Positions 23,748-32,800 of a stretch of 64,000 nt of DNA are shown here, piece after piece (the stretch's first letter is position 1; every line of letters begins with the position of its first letter). The stretch comes from Methylobacterium sp. J-026. Its GTDB lineage: Bacteria; Pseudomonadota; Alphaproteobacteria; Rhizobiales; Beijerinckiaceae. The stretch covers positions 1-64,000 of the forward strand of contig NZ_JAKSYC010000270.1 of the NCBI RefSeq assembly GCF_022829585.1. The letters are read 5' to 3'. Below the pieces are notes generated by a model. The model saw nothing but the letters and a program-made list of their open reading frames with translations, searched no databases and had not been told where the DNA came from. Position numbers and translations under genes: made by a program.

Positions 23748-24679
23748 GTCCGCTCTCCCTCGATCCGTGAGCCCAGGAGAATCGATGGGGAGTCCCCGGT
23801 CAACGGGCGATCGGCCCCGAGGGTTAAGGCATCCCTGGCCTGTGCGCCCTTGTGCGCCCGACGTGCGCCTGTGTGCGCCCGACGTGCGCCCGAAAAAGGC
23901 TACCGAGAATTATGTATTCAGATTTCGGAAGTGATTCACACGACTCGGGAAATCGGCATTTTCCGGGAGAGCCGATTTTCAAGAAGCGCGTTACCAGGTC
24001 CCCGAGTGTCCACGGGAGTGTGTCGTCCTCAGTAGATGGGATGCTCCGGGTCTGCTGTGGAGAAATGCGTTGCATCACGGCGATCCCGCGCCGTTACGTT
24101 CTTTCAGTACGGCGCTACAGTGAACGGAAGTAACGGGGGGAGAGTTCACTATTGGCGAGGCAGCTCACCCTGGGAACGCGAAGGCGTGGACGCGCTCAGG
24201 TCCGATGCGCGATCCGGGGAGCTAGTGGCTGACCGCCGGCGTATCCTCGGCCTGGAGGCCTTTAAGCGGTGCATCGATGGTGCACGCCAATCCCGTCGCC
24301 GGGCAGGCCGGTCTCAAACTGCGGCTTATGCGAATGCCAAGCGCGTTGTGTCGGGATGCTACGAACCATCCTCGGGCTTCTGCATCGCATGTGCGAGTAC
24401 CACGGGCTCGCCAGACGCCCGCATGTTGCCGCTCAGGCTCCGCATCAGGGTCAGCACCGACCTCGACCGGAGGCCGCGTTTCAAATCCCCATGGGTGTTT
24501 ACTTCTCGTGCGGCAACCTCAAAGAAATAGCTTGGCCGTATGAATTTCGTATGCAACCATAAGGCGATTGAAGGATAAATCGCTTGTAGGTGCGATGGTT
24601 TGGCCTCGTTTACGCCAGCTGACGCTTTGCTCACTGCATGCGATGATTGGCGCAGGCGGGTGGTCGGGCGATTCGTCAG
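23748..24679. other. Long gene-free stretch upstream of the Druantia-like operon
   Basis: About 930 bp. It holds a 19-bp tandem repeat at 23851-23890, then an AT-richer block (23900-24010). Several open frames on both strands lack ribosome sites, family features and third-position bias, and are not called. The promoter of the defence operon must lie in its right part; no obvious consensus was found. Confidence 0.4.
23851..23890 (+). repeat. Tandem 19-bp repeat
   Basis: TGTGCGCCCGACGTGCGCC occurs twice, at 23851-23869 and 23872-23890. A shorter copy (TGTGCGCC) precedes at 23841. The unit contains a GCGCCCGACGTGCGC near-palindrome, as in operator or iteron sequences. It lies upstream of the coiled-coil gene (minus strand) and far upstream of the defence operon. 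Confidence 0.6.
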
Positions 24680-25888
24680 ATGCAGTCGAATTCGGTAATA
24701 CATGTCGACCCCATAGAAGATCATCTGAAGCGTAAGCTGCGGCAGCACTTCCGGGATCTTGGATTTTCGAAAGCTGACGACGGATCACTCGTCCTTCCTG
24801 GAATTGAAAAGGAACATGTGCGCCGGCTTCACGCGGCGCAAAGGAACGACCGTGTTTCCGGCAACCTTCGCTTCATTACAGAGCGCGGCGAGAAACTGCT
24901 TCCGCATTTCGCGGACGGTCGGAATATAGATCCGGCAAAGATCAAGCTTCGGCTTATTAGAGTGCCGCAACGCGGCGTCCATGCCGAAATTTTCCGCCTA
25001 GCTTCCCTAACCTGGTCCGTGCCGGTTTCGCTCGGGTTCGGCCGCAGAATGAGATATCTCGTATGGGACGACCACCACGACAAGCTCGTTGGGATCTTCG
25101 CGCTTGGTGACCCTGTCTTCAATCTAAGCGTGCGCGACAGGCTTATCGGTTGGACGGCAACCGACCGGAAGGATCGGCTCGTCAGCATCCTCGATGCCTA
25201 CGTCCTCGGTGCGGTCCCACCCTACAACATGCTGCTGGGCGGCAAGGCCGTCGCATGCGCCATTCGGTCGACGGATGTATTCCAGGATTTCGCGAAGACC
25301 TACGGCGGCAGTACCGGGATCATTTCTGGCAAGTCGAAGATCGCCAAGCTGCTGGCGGTGACGACCAGCTCTTCGATGGGCCGATCGTCAATCTACAACC
25401 GCCTCAAGCTCAGCGATGAAACGTATTTCAGGAGCATCGGCTACACGACGGGGTGGGGCCACTTCCATATCAACGACTACCTGTTCACGGAGATGCGCAA
25501 GTTCCTGCGTCTCCGTGGACATCGATACGCCGACGAGCATGGCTACGGCCAAGGCCCCAACTGGCGCCTCCGTACCATCAGGGCGGCCATCGGCGAGTTG
25601 GGGCTGAACGAAGCCGTGTTGAAACACGGCATCCGACGGGAAGTCTTTTATGCACCTTTCGGCGCCAACGCCGCCGAGATCATGCGGACCGGGCAAGGCA
25701 CTCTCGACACCTCGAACCTACTCACGGTGGCGCAGATCGGCGACCTCGCCCGTGAGCGCTGGATGGTGCCTAGGGCGGAAAGGCGGGACGAGTTCCGCGC
25801 GTGGGAGCGACAGGGCATCCTCGACCTGGTCCACGGTTCGGGCCGTGTCACCGCATCCGACGTAACCGACATCGCGGCAGCGGGGTGA
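24680..25888 (+). CDS. druA: Druantia anti-phage protein DruA (DUF4338)
   Basis: A protein of about 402 residues that matches the DUF4338/DruA pattern. The core runs FNLSVRDRLIGWTATDRKDR, then LVSILDAYVLGAVPPYNMLL, GGKAVACAIRS, LAVTTSSSMGRSSIYNRLKL, and SIGYTTGWGHFHINDYLF, all recognisable in this family. DruA is the defining first gene of type I Druantia systems; its biochemical activity is unknown. It is followed 11 bp later by the next gene of a five-gene unit. The start at 24680 (MQSNSV) is used; 24647 is possible, and neither has a strong ribosome site. Confidence 0.85.
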   Translation: MQSNSVIHVDPIEDHLKRKLRQHFRDLGFSKADDGSLVLPGIEKEHVRRLHAAQRNDRVSGNLRFITERGEKLLPHFADGRNIDPAKIKLRLIRVPQRGVHAEIFRLASLTWSVPVSLGFGRRMRYLVWDDHHDKLVGIFALGDPVFNLSVRDRLIGWTATDRKDRLVSILDAYVLGAVPPYNMLLGGKAVACAIRSTDVFQDFAKTYGGSTGIISGKSKIAKLLAVTTSSSMGRSSIYNRLKLSDETYFRSIGYTTGWGHFHINDYLFTEMRKFLRLRGHRYADEHGYGQGPNWRLRTIRAAIGELGLNEAVLKHGIRREVFYAPFGANAAEIMRTGQGTLDTSNLLTVAQIGDLARERWMVPRAERRDEFRAWERQGILDLVHGSGRVTASDVTDIAAAG

Positions 25889-25899
25889 AGGAGACCTCG

Positions 25900-28737
25900 A
25901 TGCTGGCAGACATCAACCGTCGGCTCGACAAGCAATTCGCTGCCCTGCGCACCCAGCGCGCCGCAAGTGGACTGCCGGTCTTCGCATTGGAGCACGGCTT
26001 GAGCGAGCCGGAGATCCATTCCCTAAAGCTCTCCCTGTCCGGTGAGTTGAAGAGGAAGGGCAAGCTCGACCACACCCATTGGCTCTGCTGGATCGCCGCA
26101 GCCGCAGAGGTTGGCTACTCCTTCGACGGCGTCGAGTTCTGGACCTCCTTCGAAGGGGCGGTTCCCGGCTGGTCGACGATGGGCAGCCGCACGACGATCC
26201 GCGACTGGTACAAGCGCTTCGGCGAGCGGTTCAGTGGGATCCGCCCTGAAGGACCTTGGGCGAAACACTTTTCCATCATCGCCTGGCCGATCACACACTC
26301 TATCCTGCCGAAGGATCTCCAGTCCCAGTTCGCGCGACTCCTCTACGAATGCAGGTATCGACTCGCCAGCATCCAGGACCAGGGCGCTGACAAGATCGGC
26401 GAACTCCTACGCAAGGCTGGCCCCGATACGAATACCCGGTTCGGGAATTTCCTTGAACAGGTCAACCTGACCGGCATGCTGTTCATCGCGCTGCGCGACG
26501 AGGGCATCGGTGAAAGAGTTTTGCCCATCGAGAAGGCGACCCTCTCTCGTATCATCGGCGACCTTGAGCAGCGACAGGTCGCCAAGGAGTGGCTGCGTGA
26601 GGCCCGACGGGTGATCCGAGATGCCTGCCTCAAGCAGTCCCGTCATCTCGCGCCGGCGCCCGCCAAACCCAAACAGGGGCAGGAAAAATCCGTCGAGGCG
26701 GTGCCCATCGAGAGGCACGCTCTGCTGACCGCACGTCGTGCCGGCAATGGGGCATGGGCCCTGAGGCTGCAACTTCCCGACTTCAGGCCAGCCCTCAAGG
26801 CAGCGAAGATCGGCAATCCCGAGCTCGACAAGACGAGGATTCGGTTCTTCGACGAGAAGGGCACGTGGCGCCCCGGACGTTCGCTCATCAACCTTTCAAA
26901 GTCCGAACCCGCGATCACCCGCCTTCCGCCCACGGAACGGATCATCGACTTCGAGACCAAGACACCGACCGTTGAGCAGGCTCTCCACCGCGCCATCTCG
27001 ATCCCTGGACCATCGCCGTGGCTTTTGAGGGTGCAGGCAGATGGTGTTGCCCGGCAGGTCATGGGACATCACGTTCGCGTCGGGCAGACATACGTGCTGG
27101 CGTCCACGCAACCCCTGGCCCGCACGGCCGTCGAGGAGCTCAAGCTCTGCGTCATCCGTGAGGCCGAAGGATCCAACCTCTACGAACTGAACGTACCCGA
27201 CGCGCTCAGCGGCATCCGCTTGGCTGCGTTGGAGAAGGTCGGCCTCGGTTACAGCCTCGGAGCTCGCATCGACCCTGTTGGCATCGTGCCGAGCCTCGAT
27301 CCCTCCACGGGCCAGTCGATCTGGTCGCCTGACGACGAAATCGTTCTCAGGCTATCGGCCGACTACGCGGTACGCGAATATCAGGTGGCCGTCGGCTCCT
27401 CGCCGGCCGTCAGAATACCCGGTGACGGGCGACCCGAGATCCTATGCACATGCGGACGCCTTCCACTCGGCCCGAGGACGGTCACGGTTTCCGCCGTGCC
27501 GATGGACAAAGGCTTGGCGGAGCGGGTTCAGACCGAGATACTTCGAACGCTCGTGCGGGCACCTCGTCCATGGTCGAAGGCACCTTCCGAGCGCTGCGGG
27601 CTGAAAGTCTCCGTTGACCCGCCCGAGGCTAGGCTCGGCGAACTCCTGGCCGGGCAGGCGCGGATCACCCTTATCGGGCCGCCGCGTAGGAAGGTTTCGG
27701 TCAAGGCGGAGTTCTTCGACGTCAACGCTCACGTTCAGGCAACCGAGCGTCTCGGAGAGCGGGAACTACCGGCCGATACGGGCTGGTTCAGGCGCGCCGT
27801 CGAGCCGCTCAATAAGGAGAAGTGCTGGGACCTTATACAGTCTTCGCCCAAGGTCGACATCGTCTTCGATGCCGGCGAACTCGGCTCCGCCCGCGTATCT
27901 TTCCGCAATAAGGTCGAGCCGCTCCGCTGGAAGGTTTCGCGCGAGCGCGGGGGTATCACGGTCCGCCTGATCGATGAGGCAGACCGGCCCGAAGAGCTTT
28001 CGGTCGAGCGTTACGACCTGACCGCGCCCGACGTGAAAGTCGCGATGTCCTCCGACGCGTGCATGGCCGGCATTCCGCTCGCGGCGGCGGGATCACTGTT
28101 CGTCGCCTTGCTCGATGGCAAGCGCTACCGCACGGTCATCGCCCTCTCCCCATCGGGGAAGTCGACGTCCCTCGGTGACTTGGCCTTAGACCCGCTCCTT
28201 GATTTCGTAGGTCAGGATCCTCGCCGGATCCCACGGCTGGTCAACCTGCAGCGCCTATGGAACGGCGCGAACTGTATGGGCCCCCTCGCAACAATCCGAA
28301 GGTGGCGAACCATTCAGGCCTTGGACGCCAGGTTGGTCGAAATTCTCTGCGGTTCCCACTGGCTGCGGGCCACCCGCGAGTTCACCGAACGGCGGGTGAC
28401 GAGCGACCGGGCCCTGCAGCAAATGGTAGGAATTCCCTCGTTCGCCAGAGCCCTAGCCGAGGCGTTCGCGGGCAGGCCCGATGCCATAAGGGGGGGGCTA
28501 CCGCACTTCCAGCAGGCTGCCATTCGGTATCAGGTCTGCTCTGATGCGGATGCCATCAAGACAGCGTGGCAGATAGCCATGGAGCCTGCGGCTTTGTCCT
28601 TCGCGGATCCCCGCAGGGGACGCGATCTCTTCGCGGGCATCGCCGCCAACAAGGGTCTCGCCAGGGGTGCATTCCTCGTGCGTGCGGTGACCGCCTTCGG
28701 TGCGGATCCGGTGTCACCGAAGGACGTGGCCGCATGA
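25900..28737 (+). CDS. Druantia-like operon component (DruB position)
   Basis: A large soluble protein of 945 residues. The helical amino third (to about 260) contains THWLCWIAAAAEVGYSFDGV, TIRDWYKRFGERFSGIRPEG and a conserved-looking SIIAWPITHSILPKDLQSQF. A basic linker (about 255-270) leads to a long beta-rich, probably multi-Ig-like region. No catalytic motif is seen. The start at 25900 follows GAAGGAG. Its stop overlaps the next start by 4 bp. In type I Druantia this position is druB; the length and two-part build could mean a fusion of druB-like and druC-like parts, which a profile search could test. Confidence 0.7.
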   Translation: MLADINRRLDKQFAALRTQRAASGLPVFALEHGLSEPEIHSLKLSLSGELKRKGKLDHTHWLCWIAAAAEVGYSFDGVEFWTSFEGAVPGWSTMGSRTTIRDWYKRFGERFSGIRPEGPWAKHFSIIAWPITHSILPKDLQSQFARLLYECRYRLASIQDQGADKIGELLRKAGPDTNTRFGNFLEQVNLTGMLFIALRDEGIGERVLPIEKATLSRIIGDLEQRQVAKEWLREARRVIRDACLKQSRHLAPAPAKPKQGQEKSVEAVPIERHALLTARRAGNGAWALRLQLPDFRPALKAAKIGNPELDKTRIRFFDEKGTWRPGRSLINLSKSEPAITRLPPTERIIDFETKTPTVEQALHRAISIPGPSPWLLRVQADGVARQVMGHHVRVGQTYVLASTQPLARTAVEELKLCVIREAEGSNLYELNVPDALSGIRLAALEKVGLGYSLGARIDPVGIVPSLDPSTGQSIWSPDDEIVLRLSADYAVREYQVAVGSSPAVRIPGDGRPEILCTCGRLPLGPRTVTVSAVPMDKGLAERVQTEILRTLVRAPRPWSKAPSERCGLKVSVDPPEARLGELLAGQARITLIGPPRRKVSVKAEFFDVNAHVQATERLGERELPADTGWFRRAVEPLNKEKCWDLIQSSPKVDIVFDAGELGSARVSFRNKVEPLRWKVSRERGGITVRLIDEADRPEELSVERYDLTAPDVKVAMSSDACMAGIPLAAAGSLFVALLDGKRYRTVIALSPSGKSTSLGDLALDPLLDFVGQDPRRIPRLVNLQRLWNGANCMGPLATIRRWRTIQALDARLVEILCGSHWLRATREFTERRVTSDRALQQMVGIPSFARALAEAFAGRPDAIRGGLPHFQQAAIRYQVCSDADAIKTAWQIAMEPAALSFADPRRGRDLFAGIAANKGLARGAFLVRAVTAFGADPVSPKDVAA

Positions 28738-29813
28738 CGATCGCCGTCCTCCCGCCCAAGGATGCGTTCACCCGGATCGCTTCATCCCTCTCCGTGCCGG
28801 ATCCCGGTCAGGACGCGGAGCGAACCGTGGCCTTCGTCTGCCAGGTGATCCGCCGCGCGGCGCTCGCGGTCACGCCTTGCGGTCGCGCGGCGCTGGAAGC
28901 TGTGGCCGTCGAGGCGCTGAAGGGCTTCTGGCCCGACAGGTCCACGCTCGCCTTGGCGGTTGAGCAGGCCACCGAGGAATTGCTCGTCTATGGCGACCTC
29001 CTTGAGATGCAGGTGCCCGTGGAAGGCTCCGTACGCGCCTCGTTCGTCATACGGGCCGCCCCGCCGCACCACGTGATGCGGGGCGCGGATTCCTGCGTGA
29101 TCCTCGGTCTCGGAAACGAGGAGATCACGCCGCTTCCCGCCTCGACCTTGGCGCGTGTCCATCACATCGGGGCCTTGCGCTTACTAGAGGGAGACGGCGC
29201 CTCGGAGCTAAGCACCTATCTCGCGGAAAACGGGTTTCCCGGTCTCGACCTGAAGGGCTGGCTTCGCCTGCCCCGTGAGGAAACTCCGGGGGCCTTCCTC
29301 CGGGTCTGGTGGGACAAGCTGGCGGCCCAGGACCGAAGCGGCGAGATCGAAGGGCTTCGGGTCATCTCGGTCGAGAGCAGCGTCCGCTACTACAAGGGTC
29401 GCTGGGTGGAGCCCGCGAAGATGTCAGGTCGCTTCGTCGCTCGCCGGCCCCAGGCCTTTGGGGCGGATCTTTGGTGCATCGTGGAGCTCGACGGCGGCCG
29501 TCCGGTGCGCCTCCTCGACATCACGTCTGCCGGCGATCTCCAGAGGCCCTGCGACATCGCCTGGCGGATCCAGATGGCCCAGGACGCCCTGGTCGGCAGG
29601 CGGCAGGTGTTCCGGGTGGTCCGGAACGACGACGGCACCTTCTTGGAGTTCCTCTCGCCGCTTCCCTCTTGGGCACAGCGTCGCCTGCTCGTCTCGGGTG
29701 CCCGGGCCCAACGTCCCCGGTGCCTAATGGCGTTCGCGACCAGGCCCGACGAACTGCCGAACGTCCTGCACTTCCTGAAGAACTGCCTGTGGCTCGAAGA
29801 AACGACGCACTGA
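28734..29813 (+). CDS. Druantia-like operon component (DruC/DruD position)
   Basis: A 359-residue soluble alpha/beta protein with no recognised motif. It overlaps the upstream gene by 4 bp (ATGA), and the helicase gene starts 8 bp after its stop. The order DruA - large protein - this protein - helicase parallels type I Druantia (druA-B-C-D-E) but with one gene fewer between druA and druE, so it is a druC- or druD-like component by position only. Segments such as WCIVELDGGRPVRLLDITSA and RRQVFRVVRNDDGTFLEFLS suggest a beta-barrel or RNase-like small domain, but no function can be assigned. Confidence 0.7.
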   Translation: MTIAVLPPKDAFTRIASSLSVPDPGQDAERTVAFVCQVIRRAALAVTPCGRAALEAVAVEALKGFWPDRSTLALAVEQATEELLVYGDLLEMQVPVEGSVRASFVIRAAPPHHVMRGADSCVILGLGNEEITPLPASTLARVHHIGALRLLEGDGASELSTYLAENGFPGLDLKGWLRLPREETPGAFLRVWWDKLAAQDRSGEIEGLRVISVESSVRYYKGRWVEPAKMSGRFVARRPQAFGADLWCIVELDGGRPVRLLDITSAGDLQRPCDIAWRIQMAQDALVGRRQVFRVVRNDDGTFLEFLSPLPSWAQRRLLVSGARAQRPRCLMAFATRPDELPNVLHFLKNCLWLEETTH

Positions 29814-29820
29814 GCGCCCG

Positions 29821-32800
29821 ATGACAACCACGATCCAGCAGACCGTCGACGAACTCCGTCGGACCTTGACCGAGTATATCGAGGCCACCTACCACATCGG
29901 CCATCCCGGCATGGTGGACCAACGCCGCCGGCTGCTCGGCGAGGTCGGCAACATCCACCAAGTCCCATTCCTCGAAAGCACGCCGCGCTACGTCCCCGGT
30001 GGTCGATACGAGGACATGCAGGGCGTGCCGGCAGCGGCCAAGGAGGCTTACTGCAGGCTGGCGGACGCCTCAGATGGCGATCCCCTCGTGTTCAACCCGC
30101 CTTACAGCCACCAGGCTACAGCCATCCGGGAGACGCTGGGCAACGGGCGCAACCTGATGGTCATGACCGGGACGGGGTCCGGCAAGACGGAGTCGTTCCT
30201 TCTGCCCATCCTCGGCAAGCTCGCCATCGAGGCGCGCGACAGGCCTAAGTCCTTCCGTCGCTACGACGCGGTGCGCGCCATCGTACTCTATCCGATGAAC
30301 GCGCTCGTAAACGACCAACTTGGCCGCTTGCGCCTGATGTTCGGCGACACCCGCACCGTCAAGATGTTCGAGGAATGGGCAGGGCGCCCCGCCCGGTTCG
30401 CCCGTTACACCAGCCGCACCCCCTATGCGGGCGTCCGGACCTCCGCAAAGGACGGCAAACGGCTGGCGACGATCGGAACCTTCTTCGGTGCCATCGAGGA
30501 CGCCGCCAAGGCCCTTCCCGGTACAGAGGGGCCGACCAGCGAGGAGGAGAACGAGCGCGCCGGCCACCTGCACGCCGAACTATCGAAGCGGGGCAAGTGG
30601 CCGTCGAAGGAAAGCGTCTCCGCCTGGTTCGGCAAGCCAGGAACCCACTGGCCGGGCAAGAATAAGCAGTCCAAGCGCGGCGTGCTCCGCCCCCACGATG
30701 CCGAACTGATCACCCGACACGAAGTCCAGGAGAACCCGCCGGACCTCCTCATCACGAACTACTCGATGCTGGAGTACATGATGCTCCGGCCCATCGAGCG
30801 GCCGATCTTCGACAAGACCAAGGAGTGGCTGCAGGACAACCCCGAGGAGAAGCTCCTGATCGTCATGGACGAGGCGCACCTCTACCGTGGTGCCCAGGGC
30901 GCGGAGGTGGGGCTTCTCCTCAGGCGCCTGCGCGAGCGCCTCGGGATCGGTCCGGACCGGCTGCAGGTCATCTGCTCGACAGCCAGCTTCCAGGACACAG
31001 AGAACGCCGACCGCTTCGGCGCGGCGCTCACTGGCGTGCCGAAGGAAAGCTTTGTTCCCGTGACCGGGACGCTGAACCACCGCAAGCCCGCCCATACGGG
31101 CAACGAGGCCGACGTGGCCGCTCTGGAAGGCGTCGTTCTGGACGACTTCTACTCGGCCGACCGCGAACTCCAGCGGCAGACCACGGCGCCGTTCCTGAAG
31201 TATCGTGGTCGGACGCCGGAAGGTGATCTGGAGCCGAACCTCCATGCAGCCCTCAAGGATTTCGCCCCGTTCAACATGCTCGTGAACGAGACGATGAAGG
31301 TCGCGCGACCCCTGGGCGCCCTCGGCGAGCTTATCTTCCCGGGCATCAACAGTCTCAGGGCGGACACGGCCATCACTTCCCTCCTCGCGCTCGGCAGCCG
31401 GGCTAAGCTGGCTCCCGACCAGCCGAGCCTCCTGCCGTGCCGCATCCACACGTTCTTCCGTGGGCTCGCCGGCCTCTGGGTCTGCATGGACCCGGAATGC
31501 TCGGCGCTGCCGCCCGCCGAACGCGGCGGGCCAGCGGGGCACATGTATGCCCAGCCCCATGAGAGATGCGACTGCGGCGCGACCGTCCTTGAATACTTCA
31601 CCTGTCGGGATTGCGGGATTTCTTATGCCCGAGGCTACGCCACTCGCCCTGACCGTCCATCGGACACCTGGGCCGCCCCAGGCTCCTTGATCCACAACGA
31701 CGAGGGCGGGGCCGAAGCGCTCCAGCCGTTCGACCTCATGTTGGAGGAGCCGCCGGCTCCGGAGAAGGTACGCCCGGCCGTCTATGACCTGATGAACGGC
31801 AAGATCGATCCCGACATCCCCGGCAACCGGGTGCGGTACGTGTATCTCGCTCCAGAGGTCCCGACGAAAGTTGACGACGATGACGAGCCGAGCAAGGCGA
31901 CGCCCGGCCAGTTCGTCCCGTGCGGCTGCTGCGAAGGCAGGGGGGCCTACAACAAGTCCACCGTTCAGGACCATCAGACGAAGGGCGACCAGCCCTTCCA
32001 GGCACTCCTCTCGACGCAGATCCGCATCCAGCCGCCCGGACCTCAGGATGCCTCCGATTTCGCGCCCCTCCGCGGACGAAAGGTCCTGATCTTCTCCGAT
32101 TCTCGTCAGATGGCGGCCCGCCTCGCCCCGACCTTGCAGACCTTCTCGTTGAGGGACACCGTCAGAGCGCTCGTCCCGGCCGGCCTCAAGATCCTGGGCG
32201 ATGCCGAGTTGCTCGGGAACAAGGTCACGCTGGATAGCGCCTTCGCGGGCTTGATGGTGGCGGCCCAGCGCCACCGCGTTCGCATCCGGCCCGAGTTGGC
32301 CGCTGGCGAGACCATGCCGACGGTCGGTTCCGGCACCTTCGGAAGTGAGGTGGACAAGGATCAGGTCTACGAGTTGCTCGATGAGACCTGCCCCGAGAAC
32401 CTCCTCTCGGCCATCGTCCGGGTGATCCGGGATCACCACCTCGGCTTGGAAGCCCTCGCCGTGGCGAGCGTCCGCGAGGCCGACAAGCACAAGCCCTTCA
32501 TCGCGACCCTTCCCGACCTGCCCGGATTGGCCACTACACCCGAGGAGAAGGTCCAGGTCGTAAGGGCTTGGCTCCGGTGCTGGGTCCGCAAACCGGGGAT
32601 CTGGTTCAAGGGCATGCCGGGGGTCTGGTGGCAAAAGGAGGTCAAGGGCCACGCGGGCAAGTTCGCCCCAATGGAAAAGGTGCTGGTCGCGAAAGGCACG
32701 CGCGCCGCGTTCGACGGGAAGTGGCTCCCCCAGTTACTCCAGAAGTTCACTGTGACCGCCGATGACGGCGGCAGGCGGCTTCTCGCGAGGAACCTCATGC

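Noticed and set aside
24036..24562. Overlapping open frames before druA
   Set aside because: Three frames are open at once, composition is Arg/Ser/Pro-rich, and no start signals or family features are seen. Treated as non-coding.
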